From: Azonexus hydrophilus
GTDB taxonomy: Bacteria; Pseudomonadota; Gammaproteobacteria; Burkholderiales; Rhodocyclaceae
DNA: 64,000 nt
NCBI RefSeq assembly: GCF_001956855.1
Contig: NZ_MTHD01000002.1
Span: forward strand, 310,001 to 374,000
Reading direction: 5' to 3'
The notes under the pieces are model-generated. The model worked only from the letters and a program-made list of their open reading frames with translations, did no database searches and was not told the origin of the DNA. Both the position numbers and the translations under genes were made by a program. How positions within the stretch are numbered: position 1 is the first letter of the stretch; each line of letters opens with the position of its first letter. Shown here in pieces: positions 26,535-35,966 of this stretch.

Positions 26535-29348
26535 ATGAAAAGCAACGGGTCGATGAATCGTATTTTCAGGGTGATCTGGAATGCCGCGAAGGCTTCCTGG
26601 CAGGCAGTCTCTGAGGTTGCCAGCGGACAGGGCAAGGGTACTTCCGGCAAGGCGGCCCGTCTGGCACGACGCGGCTTGACGCTTTCCTCCTTTGCCGCCG
26701 GTACCATGCTGGTGCTGGCACTGCCCGTCCAGGCAGCGCCTGCTGCCGATGCCTTGCCGACAGGGGGCGTGGTGACCGATGGCGCCGCTACCATCAGCAG
26801 CAGTGGCAGCCGCATGGACATCAACCAGACCACGCAGCGTACCGCGATCGACTGGCAGACCTTCAACATCGGCAGCGCTGCCCATGTGCACTTCGAACAG
26901 CCTGCCGGTGGCGTCGCGCTGAACCGCGTCCTTGATACCAACGCCAGCCAGATCTACGGCAGGCTCACGGCAACCGGCCAGGTCTTCCTGGTCAACCCGA
27001 ATGGTGTCTTGTTTGCACCCGGCGCACAGGTCGATGTGGGCGGTCTCGTCGCTTCCACATTGAACATCGGCAACGCCGACTTCATGGCCGGCAATTACAA
27101 ATTCGAAGGTACGAGCAGCAACGCCATCATCAACCAGGGCAACATCACCGCCGCACCGGGGGGCACCATTGCCCTGATCGCTGCCAAGATCACCAACGAT
27201 GGCACGCTCACCGCCAACGGCGGCAACGTCTTGCTTGGCGCTGGTAGCAAGGTCACGCTCGACATGGGCGGCCCGGTCAAACTGCAGATCGAAAACGACG
27301 CGCTGGAAACCCTGATCCAGAACGGCGGCGTCATCAAGGCCGACGGCGGCGTGGTGTGGCTCACCTCACAGGCCGCCAACAACCTGGCTAGCAGCGTCAT
27401 CAACAACACCGGCCTGATCGAGGCGCAGACGCTGACAACCGGCGAGAAGGGCGAGATCATCCTGTTTGCCCATGACGGCCAAATGAATATTGGTGGCACG
27501 CTCAAGGCGGAAGGCGGCTTTATCGAGACGTCGGGCAAGGAGTTTGCCGTAATGCCCGGTGCTACTGTTATTGCAGCAGACTGGTTGATCGACCCAGTGG
27601 ACATCGAGATCAGCACGGCCAACGGTCTGGTCGGTGCTATTGAAACTGCGCTGGGTACGACCAATGTCACGATTTCCACCGCTGGCGGTAACACCCCTGA
27701 TACTGCTGCGGGCGAGAGTGGCACAGAAGGTAATATCACCGTGTCCGATGACGTGACCTGGGTCACGGACAAAACGCTGACGCTTCGGGCCGACAACAAC
27801 ATTAGCGTTAATGCCAACATCAACCATGGCCATGCCTCCGTAGGGGGCGTGATCTTCCTTTACGGTCAGGCTACGGGAGACGGTGGAAACAGTACCTATA
27901 CGGCAACCGGGACAGTGACATCACCCTCGGTTCAGTGGCGCAAGGGAAGTGATGCCAATAGCACGCGCTATGCGATCGTCGGTGGTAATTTCTTCCTCGG
28001 AAATAAATACATTGAATTGGGAATGTGCGGTTCCTCCGCAGCGGCCATTGCGAATTGCACGAGCGGTGGGAGTCAGTCTGGGAAGTTTGGTACATCAAAC
28101 GTGCCTTCTCTGTTCTTCGGGCGTTCATCAGGCAGTGGTATCGGCATGGTCGGTGACGCAGATGGCTTTGGGGTTGGCGCGGACCTGAGGGTTGACTACT
28201 TCCTGCCGGGAACCCCTGCAGAGCAGTTTTCCAGTTTCTTTACCGGTGCCTCCGGTACTGCCACCAACTTTGCAACAGCCGCAAACTCAGGCACCTTTGC
28301 TTTCGAAGCATTGGGAGCCGATGGGACGATTACGCTGAAGTACTCGGCAGTACAGGAAAGCAAGCTCAAGATTGAGCAGGCAATCGCCCTCAAACCCGAT
28401 GAGTTGGAATTCACCAATACGGTGACCCTGACTAACGTGGATGCAGCTTCTCTTGATGGGGTGCGGTTTGCCCGAAGCTTTGATCCGGATAATACGGTCG
28501 ACAAGGATGGGGGCGGGGGCTTTAGCAATACCCAGAAAATCGAGCTAACCTTGGCTGCCGGTGATGCGGCGAACGTCGTGAGTGCGACCAGTGCGGCGAG
28601 TGGCGCCTACTACACCGCTTCTGGAAACAAGACGGCAAAGATTCTCTATTCGTCCAGTGACGCGTCGACCCAGGTTGGCCATGGTGGCGCTTTCTTCAGC
28701 GGTTCTGACATGAATGCCATGGTTACTGCCGCCAACGCCTTGAGCAAGGGCAACTCGGCAACTGCCGACGCTGGCATCGGTATCATCTACAACGCCGGTA
28801 CCATGGCAGCGGGTGCCTCCAAGAGCTTTACTTACAAGACCATACTGGATAACCGCGATATAGCGACCATTCTCGGCACCGCGGCCACGACCACGACCAC
28901 GACCAATACGATTCCTCAAGATACGGCCATTTCAAGCGTCCAGAGTACCGTGTTGCCGCCCGTGGTGAACACTACCGTGCCGTCGAATCTGGTTTCTCCG
29001 GTTGCGCCACCGCCAACAGTCGTTCTTTCCAATCAGGGCACATTGCCGGTCTTTGATGTCAATGGCGGTTTGGCATTTGTCCAGGTATCTGGGCCAACGG
29101 CAGGTAATGGCACAACTTTGACGACTGGACTAGGCGGGGGAACAACGGATTCAGGTTCAGGTAACAGCCAAGGTGGCAGCGGGAACGGCGCTGGCGGTCA
29201 AGGCAATGGTCTACCCGGTTCTGCGGATTCCGGTGGTCGGGATCCGTTTGGTTTCATGCGTGTTTTCGTCGTAAATGGTGGCCTGAATCTGCCGGATGTG
29301 GCACTGGGTGCGCTCGGCCAGAATCGCCAGAATGATGCCAACCAATAA
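26535..29348 (+). CDS. Two-partner secretion exoprotein (TpsA, filamentous haemagglutinin family)
   Basis: 937 residues. The N-terminus is an extended signal peptide (ESPR, MNRIFRVIWNAAKASW ... ) followed by a normal hydrophobic core cleaved near VQAAPA. The TPS domain follows: SRMDINQTTQRTAIDWQTFNIG, NPNGVLFAPGAQVDVGGL and LIAAKITNDGTLTANGG, the hallmarks needed for recognition by a TpsB pore. The rest is beta-helical and Ala/Gly/Ser/Thr-rich without a known toxin domain, with a Gly/Asn/Gln-rich linker near the C-terminus. GAGGAGCGGAGT precedes the ATG at 26535; the ESPR proper starts 18 bases on. It sits upstream of its transporter. Confidence 0.9.
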   Translation: MKSNGSMNRIFRVIWNAAKASWQAVSEVASGQGKGTSGKAARLARRGLTLSSFAAGTMLVLALPVQAAPAADALPTGGVVTDGAATISSSGSRMDINQTTQRTAIDWQTFNIGSAAHVHFEQPAGGVALNRVLDTNASQIYGRLTATGQVFLVNPNGVLFAPGAQVDVGGLVASTLNIGNADFMAGNYKFEGTSSNAIINQGNITAAPGGTIALIAAKITNDGTLTANGGNVLLGAGSKVTLDMGGPVKLQIENDALETLIQNGGVIKADGGVVWLTSQAANNLASSVINNTGLIEAQTLTTGEKGEIILFAHDGQMNIGGTLKAEGGFIETSGKEFAVMPGATVIAADWLIDPVDIEISTANGLVGAIETALGTTNVTISTAGGNTPDTAAGESGTEGNITVSDDVTWVTDKTLTLRADNNISVNANINHGHASVGGVIFLYGQATGDGGNSTYTATGTVTSPSVQWRKGSDANSTRYAIVGGNFFLGNKYIELGMCGSSAAAIANCTSGGSQSGKFGTSNVPSLFFGRSSGSGIGMVGDADGFGVGADLRVDYFLPGTPAEQFSSFFTGASGTATNFATAANSGTFAFEALGADGTITLKYSAVQESKLKIEQAIALKPDELEFTNTVTLTNVDAASLDGVRFARSFDPDNTVDKDGGGGFSNTQKIELTLAAGDAANVVSATSAASGAYYTASGNKTAKILYSSSDASTQVGHGGAFFSGSDMNAMVTAANALSKGNSATADAGIGIIYNAGTMAAGASKSFTYKTILDNRDIATILGTAATTTTTTNTIPQDTAISSVQSTVLPPVVNTTVPSNLVSPVAPPPTVVLSNQGTLPVFDVNGGLAFVQVSGPTAGNGTTLTTGLGGGTTDSGSGNSQGGSGNGAGGQGNGLPGSADSGGRDPFGFMRVFVVNGGLNLPDVALGALGQNRQNDANQ

Positions 29349-29373
29349 CAAATAACAACAGGAATTCATCGTT

Positions 29374-31035
29374 ATGACGACTTTCCGCTTTTCCCTTCTG
29401 GCCGCTTCGTTTGCTGCGGCTTTCCCTGGAATCGCACTTGCTCAGCAACAGCCCGATGCCGGTCAGATCCTGCAACAGCAGCAACCGGCACCACAACTGC
29501 CACGCACTGGTCCCGCCATCGATGTGCAGGCGCCGGCAACTGTTCAGGCCTTGCCGGGCGGTGTCGAGGTGACGCTGTCCAGCGTCAGTTTTTCCGGGGC
29601 CAGCATTTTCAATGAAACCGAACTGCTTGCCACGCTTGGCGACTTTGCTGGCAAATCCTACGATCTGGCCGGCCTGCGCGGCTTGGCCGAGCGTGTCTCG
29701 GCGCATTACCGGGCCAATGGCTACCCGTTTGCCCGGGCGTTCATTCCTCAGCAATCAATGGCTGGAGGCAAGCTGCGCATCGAGGTTGTCGAGGGCCGCT
29801 ATGGCAAGGTGAGCGCCGCTGGCGAGCGGGCGGATGCCGCCCAGGGTTTTCTGGCGCCATTGCGTCCTGGTGAAGTGATTTCTTCGGCACCGCTCGAGCG
29901 GGCCACCCTGATTCTCGATGATCAGCCGGGCATCAAGGCGGCACCGATCATCCGCCCGGGGCAGGAGGTGGGTACCGGTGATCTCGACGTGCGGGTCGAA
30001 CGTACACCGGGCTTCAGCGGCGATGTCGGGCTCGACAACCATGGCAATCGCTATACCGGTGAATACCGTGCCCGGGCCAACCTGCAATGGGACAGTCCCT
30101 TCCTCTTTGGCGACCAGGTGACGGCGCGCCTGCTCTATTCGAGCGAAGACATGTGGCTGGGCAGTGTCGGCTACAGCCTGCCGTTAGGGAGCAGCGGCTT
30201 GCGTGCCAATGTCGGTTACGCGCATACCTACTACGAACTGGCCAAGGATTTTGCCAACCTTGGTGCCAGAGGTACGGCAAAGGTCAGCACCGTGGGTTTT
30301 ACCTACCCGATCATCCGTTCGCAAAAAGCCAACCTGACGCTTGCTGCGACCTATCAGCACAAACGGCTCAACGACCGGCAGAAGGTGGCTGGTACGGATG
30401 ACAGCAAATCCAGCGACAGCCTGCCCATCGCACTCAACTTCGATCGTCGCGACGCTTTGTGGGGCGGCGGCATCACCTACGGCAGCCTCAGTTATACGGC
30501 GGGACACCTGAAACTGGGCAATGCGCTGGAAAACACCGACCGCACCAGTCGTCAGGACACACGCGGCAGTTTCGACAAGGTCAATCTCGACATCGCCCGG
30601 GTCCAGGCTACGCCGGTGGCCAATCTGGTGCTGTTCGGCCGTGTTTCGTCGCAGTGGGCGGGCGACAACCTCGACAGCTCGGAAGGTTTCAGCCTTGGCG
30701 GTGCCAACGGCGTGCGCGCTTATCCTTCCGGCGAAGGCAACGGCGATGAAGGCTGGCTGGTGCAACTGGAAGTGCGCTACAACATGGGTGCCTACAGCCC
30801 TTATATCTTCCATGACAGCGGCCGTGTCCGGCTCAATGCCAGGAACGCCGGCCTGACAGCGCCGGCCAGTCCGAATCATCGTTCGATCAGCGGCGAGGGC
30901 ATCGGTCTGCGTTACACGCGTGACAACTGGAACCTTGATGCAAATGTCGCCTGGCGTAGTCATGGCGGCGAGCCGCAGTCCGACACGCGTGACCGGAGTC
31001 CGCAATTCTGGGCGAGTGCCGGATACCGATTCTGA
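29374..31035 (+). CDS. TpsB outer-membrane transporter (ShlB/FhaC/HecB family)
   Basis: 553 residues. A signal peptide (1-22) is followed by a Gln/Pro-rich linker, a POTRA domain ([16 protein letters not shown] ... [14 protein letters not shown]), a second POTRA-like segment, and a 16-strand barrel, with the loop motif [14 protein letters not shown] (VRGY-type) that lines the pore, and a terminal aromatic residue (WASAGYRF). It secretes the TpsA protein encoded 25 bases upstream through the outer membrane without ATP. The pair forms one operon. Confidence 0.92.
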   Translation: MTTFRFSLLAASFAAAFPGIALAQQQPDAGQILQQQQPAPQLPRTGPAIDVQAPATVQALPGGVEVTLSSVSFSGASIFNETELLATLGDFAGKSYDLAGLRGLAERVSAHYRANGYPFARAFIPQQSMAGGKLRIEVVEGRYGKVSAAGERADAAQGFLAPLRPGEVISSAPLERATLILDDQPGIKAAPIIRPGQEVGTGDLDVRVERTPGFSGDVGLDNHGNRYTGEYRARANLQWDSPFLFGDQVTARLLYSSEDMWLGSVGYSLPLGSSGLRANVGYAHTYYELAKDFANLGARGTAKVSTVGFTYPIIRSQKANLTLAATYQHKRLNDRQKVAGTDDSKSSDSLPIALNFDRRDALWGGGITYGSLSYTAGHLKLGNALENTDRTSRQDTRGSFDKVNLDIARVQATPVANLVLFGRVSSQWAGDNLDSSEGFSLGGANGVRAYPSGEGNGDEGWLVQLEVRYNMGAYSPYIFHDSGRVRLNARNAGLTAPASPNHRSISGEGIGLRYTRDNWNLDANVAWRSHGGEPQSDTRDRSPQFWASAGYRF

Positions 31036-31105
31036 GCGGGGGGAGGGGCCAAGTTCTGTGAGCGCGAAACTGGGCTATCATTCGCCCATTGCCAAGGAAC
31101 AGCCC

Positions 31106-31801
31106 ATGAACCCGAATCCATTGACCGAGGCCGATCTCGATCGGCTTGAAGAATTGCTCGAGGCGGAGATTTTCGGCGAGGAAGCGATGCGCCTCGACGA
31201 AGCCCAGGCGCTGATCTGCGCTGTCGTCAGCAGCCCGGAACCGATCCAGCCGGGTGTCTGGCTGCCGGAGGTGCTGGGGGCCGGTGCCGACAAGGGCGAC
31301 AACGCGCTGGTCGGGGAAACGGTCGAGTTGCTGATGCGCCTGAACAACGATATCGCCAAGTCGCTGCTCGCCGACGAAACCATGTCGCCGCTGCTCTATC
31401 CGGTTGACGAAAACTCCGAAGAGTACGATTTCGCCGCCTGGGCCGATGCCTACGTGTATGGCGCAGGGCTTGGCGGTGACTGGTACGAACTGGCCGGCAA
31501 GCATGCAGACGACCTGTCGGAACTGCTCGAACCGATGTTCATGCTCAACGGCATGCTCAAGGAAGACGCCGAAAAGAACGGCGAACGCTGGTTCCTGCCG
31601 GCCGAGGAAGCCCGCCTGATGGCCGATATCCAGGAAAACCTGCCGGTCATCGTGCAAACGCTCTACAACTTCTGGCGGGCCAAACGGGGCGGGGTGACTG
31701 TTCAGCACGAAGAACCGAAGTCAGGCCGCAACGATCCCTGTCCGTGTGGCAGCGGCAAGAAATTCAAGCAATGTTGCGGTCGACCGGACAAATTGAACTG
31801 A
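31106..31801 (+). CDS. UPF0149/YecA-type protein with SEC-C zinc motif
   Basis: 231 residues, starting after CCAAGGAACAGCCC. The N-terminal ~190 residues match the YgfB/YecA helical fold ([34 protein letters not shown]). The C-terminus is the SEC-C zinc-binding motif ([16 protein letters not shown], about 211-226) also found in SecA and thought to contact ribosomes or nucleic acids. The biochemical role is not known. The last codons include the iterated palindrome's half-element. Confidence 0.88.
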   Translation: MNPNPLTEADLDRLEELLEAEIFGEEAMRLDEAQALICAVVSSPEPIQPGVWLPEVLGAGADKGDNALVGETVELLMRLNNDIAKSLLADETMSPLLYPVDENSEEYDFAAWADAYVYGAGLGGDWYELAGKHADDLSELLEPMFMLNGMLKEDAEKNGERWFLPAEEARLMADIQENLPVIVQTLYNFWRAKRGGVTVQHEEPKSGRNDPCPCGSGKKFKQCCGRPDKLN

Positions 31802-31831
31802 AATCAGCGCGGTCGTGACCGGAACAGCAAG

Positions 31832-31856
31832 GGCCAACCCGGTGTTGGCCTTTTTT
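31832..31856 (+). terminator. Rho-independent terminator
   Basis: GGCCAAC-CCGGT-GTTGGCC, a 7-bp perfect stem followed by six Ts, 30 bases beyond the SEC-C gene. The T-tract overlaps the stop codon of the small convergent gene. Confidence 0.9.
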
Positions 31857-32040
31857 ACTGGCGGCCGTAACGCTGCTTCTGCTCGAACGCTACCGCCCGG
31901 TGAAGGTAAGCGGTAAACGCCTTCATGGCCTCGGTATTGTTGCTGTAACCCTTCTCCTGAACCTCGGCGTCGACGATGGCATCGAGTTCGGCGGGAAAGG
32001 AAATTTCCGGATAGCGGGTTCTGCGCTTGGCTTGTTTCAT
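31855..32040 (-). CDS. Small ribbon-helix-helix-like protein
   Basis: 61 residues, starting MKQAKRRTRYPEISFPAELD. The order basic tail, short strand (EISFP), helix (AELDAIVDAEVQEKGY), SNN turn and second helix (TEAMKAFTAYLHRAV) is that of a ribbon-helix-helix/CopG-type DNA-binding protein. A longer frame to 32220 exists, but its extra 60 residues look non-coding. No toxin partner lies adjacent. The function is probably regulatory, by inference. Confidence 0.55.
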   Translation of the reverse strand: MKQAKRRTRYPEISFPAELDAIVDAEVQEKGYSNNTEAMKAFTAYLHRAVAFEQKQRYGRQ

Positions 32041-32232
32041 GATGGCTCGGATAACGGCAAAGCTGCGGACTGTACATGCAGCGCTGCGATTTTCCAATGA
32101 TTGACAGCACCATCGCCCTGTTCCGGGTGCCGGAAAGCAAGGAAAGACTTGTTTGCTGCCCTGTCGCAAGCGGATAATTCCCCGCTTCAGATGACAGGCG
32201 CACAACGCGCCTGATGACAAGGGTGCGGGGCG

Positions 32233-34347
32233 ATGAAAATCCGGTTGGGGCTATGGCTGCTGTCGATCCGGGACGCATTTGTCTCCTTGCTGCCCCTGAC
32301 GCTGTTCGGCGTTGCCGCGACGCTGCTCAGACATTTTCCCGGCGGCCTTGACTGGCTGTATCCCAGTGCCTCCTTTGCCGCCAGTTGGGAAGCCAGCCTG
32401 GAACAGATCATCGCGGCCAGCCACGGTGTTTTCGGCCTGGCCCTGGCGGTGGTGGTAGCGCTGCATCTGGTACCCCGTCTGCCGAGCCTTCAGGATCCCG
32501 ATGACAATCCGCCACCGATGATGGTTGGTGCCGCCGCGCTGGTCAATTTCATGCTGTGTTCCATGGGGCTGTCGCTGGGCGGGGGCGGCGCGATGGGCTA
32601 CGAGGCGATGTTGCTCGGCATCATCGTCGGCTTGGGCACTGCCGAACTGCTGCGCTGGTCCGCCGGGCAGCGCTGGCTGATGTTCGTCGATGTGCCGGTG
32701 GATGCCGACAAGTCACTGATCCACGCCCTGCGTTTCTGTACCCCGGTGATCTTCTGCGGCATCTTCATCCTGCTGCTGGCCAGCGCCTTGTCAGGGCTGT
32801 CATTGCTGGCGCCCGTCCTCGCCGTGCTCGCCGACTGGCTGGCGGTATCGGTGCTCGGTGAATACCTCGCAACCAGTGTCGCCATCCTGGTCAACCAGGC
32901 CTTCTGGTCCATTGGCGTTCACGGCGGGCATCTGCTCGACCTTTATGCCGGCGATTTCTTCGTTGCACCCGGTTTGGCGCCGGATGGGCAACTGGCCTGG
33001 CGGCCGCTGGTCGACTCATTCGTCCTGCTCGGTGGCAGCGGGGCCACGCTCGGCCTGATCGTGGCCATCCGCCTGGCGGCAGCGGGCGGGGCGCAGTGGC
33101 GGATCGCCAGGCTCGGTCTGCTGCCGTCGATGTTCAACATCAACGAAGTGATCCTTTTCGGCCTGCCGGTCGTGCTGTCACCGCGCTATCTCGTGCCCTT
33201 CATCCTGGTGCCGCTGGCCCTCGGCCTGCTGACGCTGTTCGCCGTCAACGGCGGCCTGTTCGAATTGCAGGCAGTCAGCATCCCGTGGACGACGCCGCCG
33301 CTGATATCCGGCTGGCTGCTCAGTGGTTCCTGGCGCGGGGTGCTCTGGCAGGTCATGGAAATCGGGCTGGCAACCCTGTTCTATCTGCCCTTCGTGCGCC
33401 GTGCAGAAGCAGGGCGGGCAGCCAGTCACGCCCGCCTGCTCGGCGAAGTGATCGAAGCAGTGAGAACCGAGGCGCCGGTGCGGGCGATGGTGATCAGGCG
33501 TCGCGACGAACTCGGCATCATGGGTCGGATACTGCTCGCCGCCCTGCGCGCCGACATTCGCAAAGGTGCGCTGTCCATGTGCTACCAACCCAAGCATGAC
33601 CGGGCAGGGGCGCTGGTCGGCCTGGAGGCGCTGGTGCGCTGGAACAGCCGTAAATTCGGTCCGATTCCCGCTCAGGTGGCAGTCAACCTTGCCGAAGATG
33701 GCGGCTGCATCCGCGAACTCGGCTACTGGGTAATCAACACCGCGTGTGCCGCGAAAGCCCGCTGGAATGCCCTTGGTCATGGCGAACTGACCCTGGCGAT
33801 CAACGTTTCCCCATCCCAACTCGCCGACCCCGGATTTGCCGGGCAACTGGCCCTGACCCTGCAGGCTCACGGCCTGAACTGCCACGAGATCGAAATCGAA
33901 ATCACCGAATCGCAGGCGATCCCGGACGAAGCATCAACCAATACCACGCTGCAGGCGCTGTCGGAAAACGGCGTGCGCCTGTCGATGGACGACTTCGGCA
34001 TGGGCTACTCGTCCCTGCTGCACCTGCGCCGCTTCGGCATCCACTCGATCAAGATCGACGGCTCGCTGACCCGCGACCTGCAAGGCAACCCGGCCAACGC
34101 CGACATCATTCGGGCCATCTGTGCGCTCGGCAAGGCACGGCAGGTCGAAGTCGTCGCCGAGTTCGTCGAAACCCGCGAACAAATGCAGGCCCTGATCAAC
34201 ATGGGCTGCGACGTTTTTCAGGGCTATCTCTACAGCCCGCCGCTCACCGAGCCCGCATGCCTGGAGTACTTTGAGCGCTGCCGCATGGCATCAATCGGCT
34301 GCGACAGCGGAGCGGACCATGCAGATCAAAAGCAGAAGCTGGCGTAA
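32233..34347 (+). CDS. PTS EIIC-like membrane domain fused to an EAL phosphodiesterase
   Basis: 704 residues. Residues ~1-395 form a complete EIIC-like transporter domain of the lactose/cellobiose group with ten or so helices, including FWSIGVHGGHLLDLY and SMFNINEVILFGLPVVLSP, the sugar-binding segments. Residues ~440-690 are an EAL domain with the catalytic EAL motif (E465 in LEALVRW), INVSP, EIEITES, MDDFGMGYSS, KIDGS and FQGYLYSPPL, so it should hydrolyse c-di-GMP (the usual AEGVE is AEFVE). There is no GGDEF domain and no EIIA/EIIB nearby, so the EIIC part is more likely a sugar sensor than a phosphotransferase porter. Confidence 0.85.
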   Translation: MKIRLGLWLLSIRDAFVSLLPLTLFGVAATLLRHFPGGLDWLYPSASFAASWEASLEQIIAASHGVFGLALAVVVALHLVPRLPSLQDPDDNPPPMMVGAAALVNFMLCSMGLSLGGGGAMGYEAMLLGIIVGLGTAELLRWSAGQRWLMFVDVPVDADKSLIHALRFCTPVIFCGIFILLLASALSGLSLLAPVLAVLADWLAVSVLGEYLATSVAILVNQAFWSIGVHGGHLLDLYAGDFFVAPGLAPDGQLAWRPLVDSFVLLGGSGATLGLIVAIRLAAAGGAQWRIARLGLLPSMFNINEVILFGLPVVLSPRYLVPFILVPLALGLLTLFAVNGGLFELQAVSIPWTTPPLISGWLLSGSWRGVLWQVMEIGLATLFYLPFVRRAEAGRAASHARLLGEVIEAVRTEAPVRAMVIRRRDELGIMGRILLAALRADIRKGALSMCYQPKHDRAGALVGLEALVRWNSRKFGPIPAQVAVNLAEDGGCIRELGYWVINTACAAKARWNALGHGELTLAINVSPSQLADPGFAGQLALTLQAHGLNCHEIEIEITESQAIPDEASTNTTLQALSENGVRLSMDDFGMGYSSLLHLRRFGIHSIKIDGSLTRDLQGNPANADIIRAICALGKARQVEVVAEFVETREQMQALINMGCDVFQGYLYSPPLTEPACLEYFERCRMASIGCDSGADHADQKQKLA

Positions 34348-34474
34348 GTCCGTCAGGTGTTGAGGGGCGCGTGCGGTGGCGGGAAAATGCCGGATTTTTG
34401 CGGTCGACCCTGGATACGGATAAAAAAAGGAAAATAGCGCGGGGAAAATGGCGCCGTTTTTGAGGGGAAATTGG

Positions 34475-34545
34475 GGGCAACGTCTGAATTCACCGGCGAT
34501 GCGCGGCTTTATCGCGCAGCGTCCGGTGTAATGATAGGTTGGGGC
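34475..34545 (-). repeat. attC-like recombination site (candidate)
   Basis: On the minus strand: an R''-like GCCCCAAC, an imperfect outer stem, CACCGGACGC, a GC-rich inner hairpin, GCCGGTGAATTCAGAC and an R'-like GTTGCCC. The 71-base size and layout fit integron attC sites, with the usual core positions partly degenerate. The stop codon of the membrane gene lies inside it, as is normal in gene cassettes. Confidence 0.4.
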
Positions 34546-35122
34546 GCAACGACCGTGCCCATACCAAGAGGCGGATATGACCCTTCTTTGCAAGAAAATA
34601 CATAACCAGTAACGGTACCACTATCAGAGCTTGAATAGACTGGACCTTAAGCGACCCGATGCCCTCAATAGCTGACGCGAAATAACCCATTCGGTCGGTA
34701 GCGTAATTTGCCCAACAGAGCGAAGATGGCAAATAGATCAGGGTTAGGAATATCCATGCGCCGGCGACCATTGGAATGGGCGCAAGCAGTGGTTTGGTAA
34801 CGCGATTAGCATGAACAAAGTGTATTGCAGCAGCCACTATCAATAAACCGACCAGTGCTACGGAGTAGAGGGGGGCGACCAGGAAGACCGAGCTATACGT
34901 TAGGCAAAGCACAGCGAATAGCATTGGCAGCTTTGAGCCTAAGCGTATCGATATAGCCGCAGCACCCAAGACAACGAGAAGTACGGAAAGGACAAACGCT
35001 CTTTCAATGAAGAGGAAGCGCGGTATCGCCGTATACATTAGGACTAGATCGACCCAAAGAAACGGGATCGCCAAGTACAGAGCGAGAAGCTTTCCGACGG
35101 CGATTGCGGCTTGCTTAACCAT
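34490..35122 (-). CDS. Membrane protein in an integron-cassette-like context
   Basis: 210 residues, not recognised. The ATG has AAGGTG at a good distance. Six or so membrane helices (starting ALYLAIPFLWVDLVLMYTA) with two short polar loops; the C-terminal tail LSLHRTLRDKAAHRR is encoded by the attC-like site. The base composition is lower in G+C than the flanks. Upstream (35138-35144) is GTTGGGC on the minus strand, a core-site heptamer, and downstream the attC-like site, so the gene sits as a cassette would. Function unknown. Confidence 0.6.
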   Translation of the reverse strand: MVKQAAIAVGKLLALYLAIPFLWVDLVLMYTAIPRFLFIERAFVLSVLLVVLGAAAISIRLGSKLPMLFAVLCLTYSSVFLVAPLYSVALVGLLIVAAAIHFVHANRVTKPLLAPIPMVAGAWIFLTLIYLPSSLCWANYATDRMGYFASAIEGIGSLKVQSIQALIVVPLLVMYFLAKKGHIRLLVWARSLRPNLSLHRTLRDKAAHRR

Positions 35123-35137
35123 AGTTTTCACCTTGCG

Positions 35138-35144
35138 GCCCAAC
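35138..35144 (-). other. Core-site heptamer GTTGGGC upstream of the membrane gene
   Basis: Matches GTTRRRY, the 3' core of attC sites, and is placed where the upstream cassette boundary would fall. No clear partner R'' box was found upstream, so this may be a decayed site or chance. Confidence 0.3.
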
Positions 35145-35418
35145 GTAAAGTGGACGGCGTTATTGCCGCATAAGCTGGCACCCTCGATGAGGTGGCAGTC
35201 TGGAGCGTCGGCCGGTGCAGGTGCTTGGCTGATTCCTGGCAATATTCACGAGAATGGATGGCGGTCATGCGCGGCACACCTGTTAATGACGAAAAGATTG
35301 TGCCTGCCTCGCTGCCACTTGTCATCTTTCGACGCCTTTGCCTGACTGCGGCCATTCAGTCTTCTTCAGAGATGCTCCCGCTTGCCGCCTTCATGTCGCT
35401 GGTGCATGATCGCGGGCT

Positions 35419-35916
35419 ATGACATTCAAGAACATGATCCAGCGATTGCTGATTGCTCTGGCGCTTGTCGGCTGCCAGCATGCACTGGCCAATGCCTACA
35501 AGTGCAGGATGCCCGATGGCAAGGTGCTCATTTCCAGCACGCCTTGCGATGAACGGGCGAAGACTGTGTCGGTGCAGCAGCAGGAGCAGATTTCGCCGAG
35601 TCAGAGGCAGGCTGCGATTGACGATCTGAACCGTCAGAAGGCTTTTGTCGTGCGTGCGGAGAATTCGCGACAGGTCGAGTCAGTGCCGGTTTCGAGGCAA
35701 GTTCAGGGTGGTGGTCGTGATGTCAGCGGATGCCTGATGAAGGTGACGGCAACTTCTGGTCTGTCGCCTGCTCAGGAGGCGCATCGCAAGGTGGTTTGCT
35801 ACCAGGGCACGCGATTCATGGCGGATGATTGCGAGCGGAATGTTGCTGCAACGATGCGCTTGTCGAGCAGTTCGGAGCAGCACTATCGCGCTCAGTGCCG
35901 GCTAGTCAGTCGTTGA
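35419..35916 (+). CDS. Secreted DUF4124-type protein
   Basis: 165 residues. A signal peptide (about 1-25) precedes a short DUF4124-like segment, YKCRMPDGKVLISSTPCDE, in which two cysteines flank a small beta motif. A Gln/Arg-rich linker follows, and the C-terminal part has a CLMKV ... VVCYQG ... DDCER ... QCRLV cysteine pattern, suggesting disulfides in the periplasm. DUF4124 proteins have no defined function. It is a lone gene ending at a strong bidirectional terminator. Confidence 0.75.
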   Translation: MTFKNMIQRLLIALALVGCQHALANAYKCRMPDGKVLISSTPCDERAKTVSVQQQEQISPSQRQAAIDDLNRQKAFVVRAENSRQVESVPVSRQVQGGGRDVSGCLMKVTATSGLSPAQEAHRKVVCYQGTRFMADDCERNVAATMRLSSSSEQHYRAQCRLVSR

Positions 35917-35925
35917 TGCTTGAAT

Positions 35926-35961
35926 AAAACCGGGGCCAACGTTGCGTTGGCCCCGGTTTTT
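35926..35961. terminator. Bidirectional terminator
   Basis: A 15-bp stem (AAAACCGGGGCCAAC / GTTGGCCCCGGTTTT) with a GTTGC loop; A-run on one side and T-run on the other serve both the DUF4124 gene and the convergent protease gene. Confidence 0.92.
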
Positions 35962-35966
35962 GCCTT

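Noticed and set aside
31855..32220. Long version of the small minus-strand gene
   Set aside because: The first 60 codons have no family features and a good start with the structured part begins at 32040.
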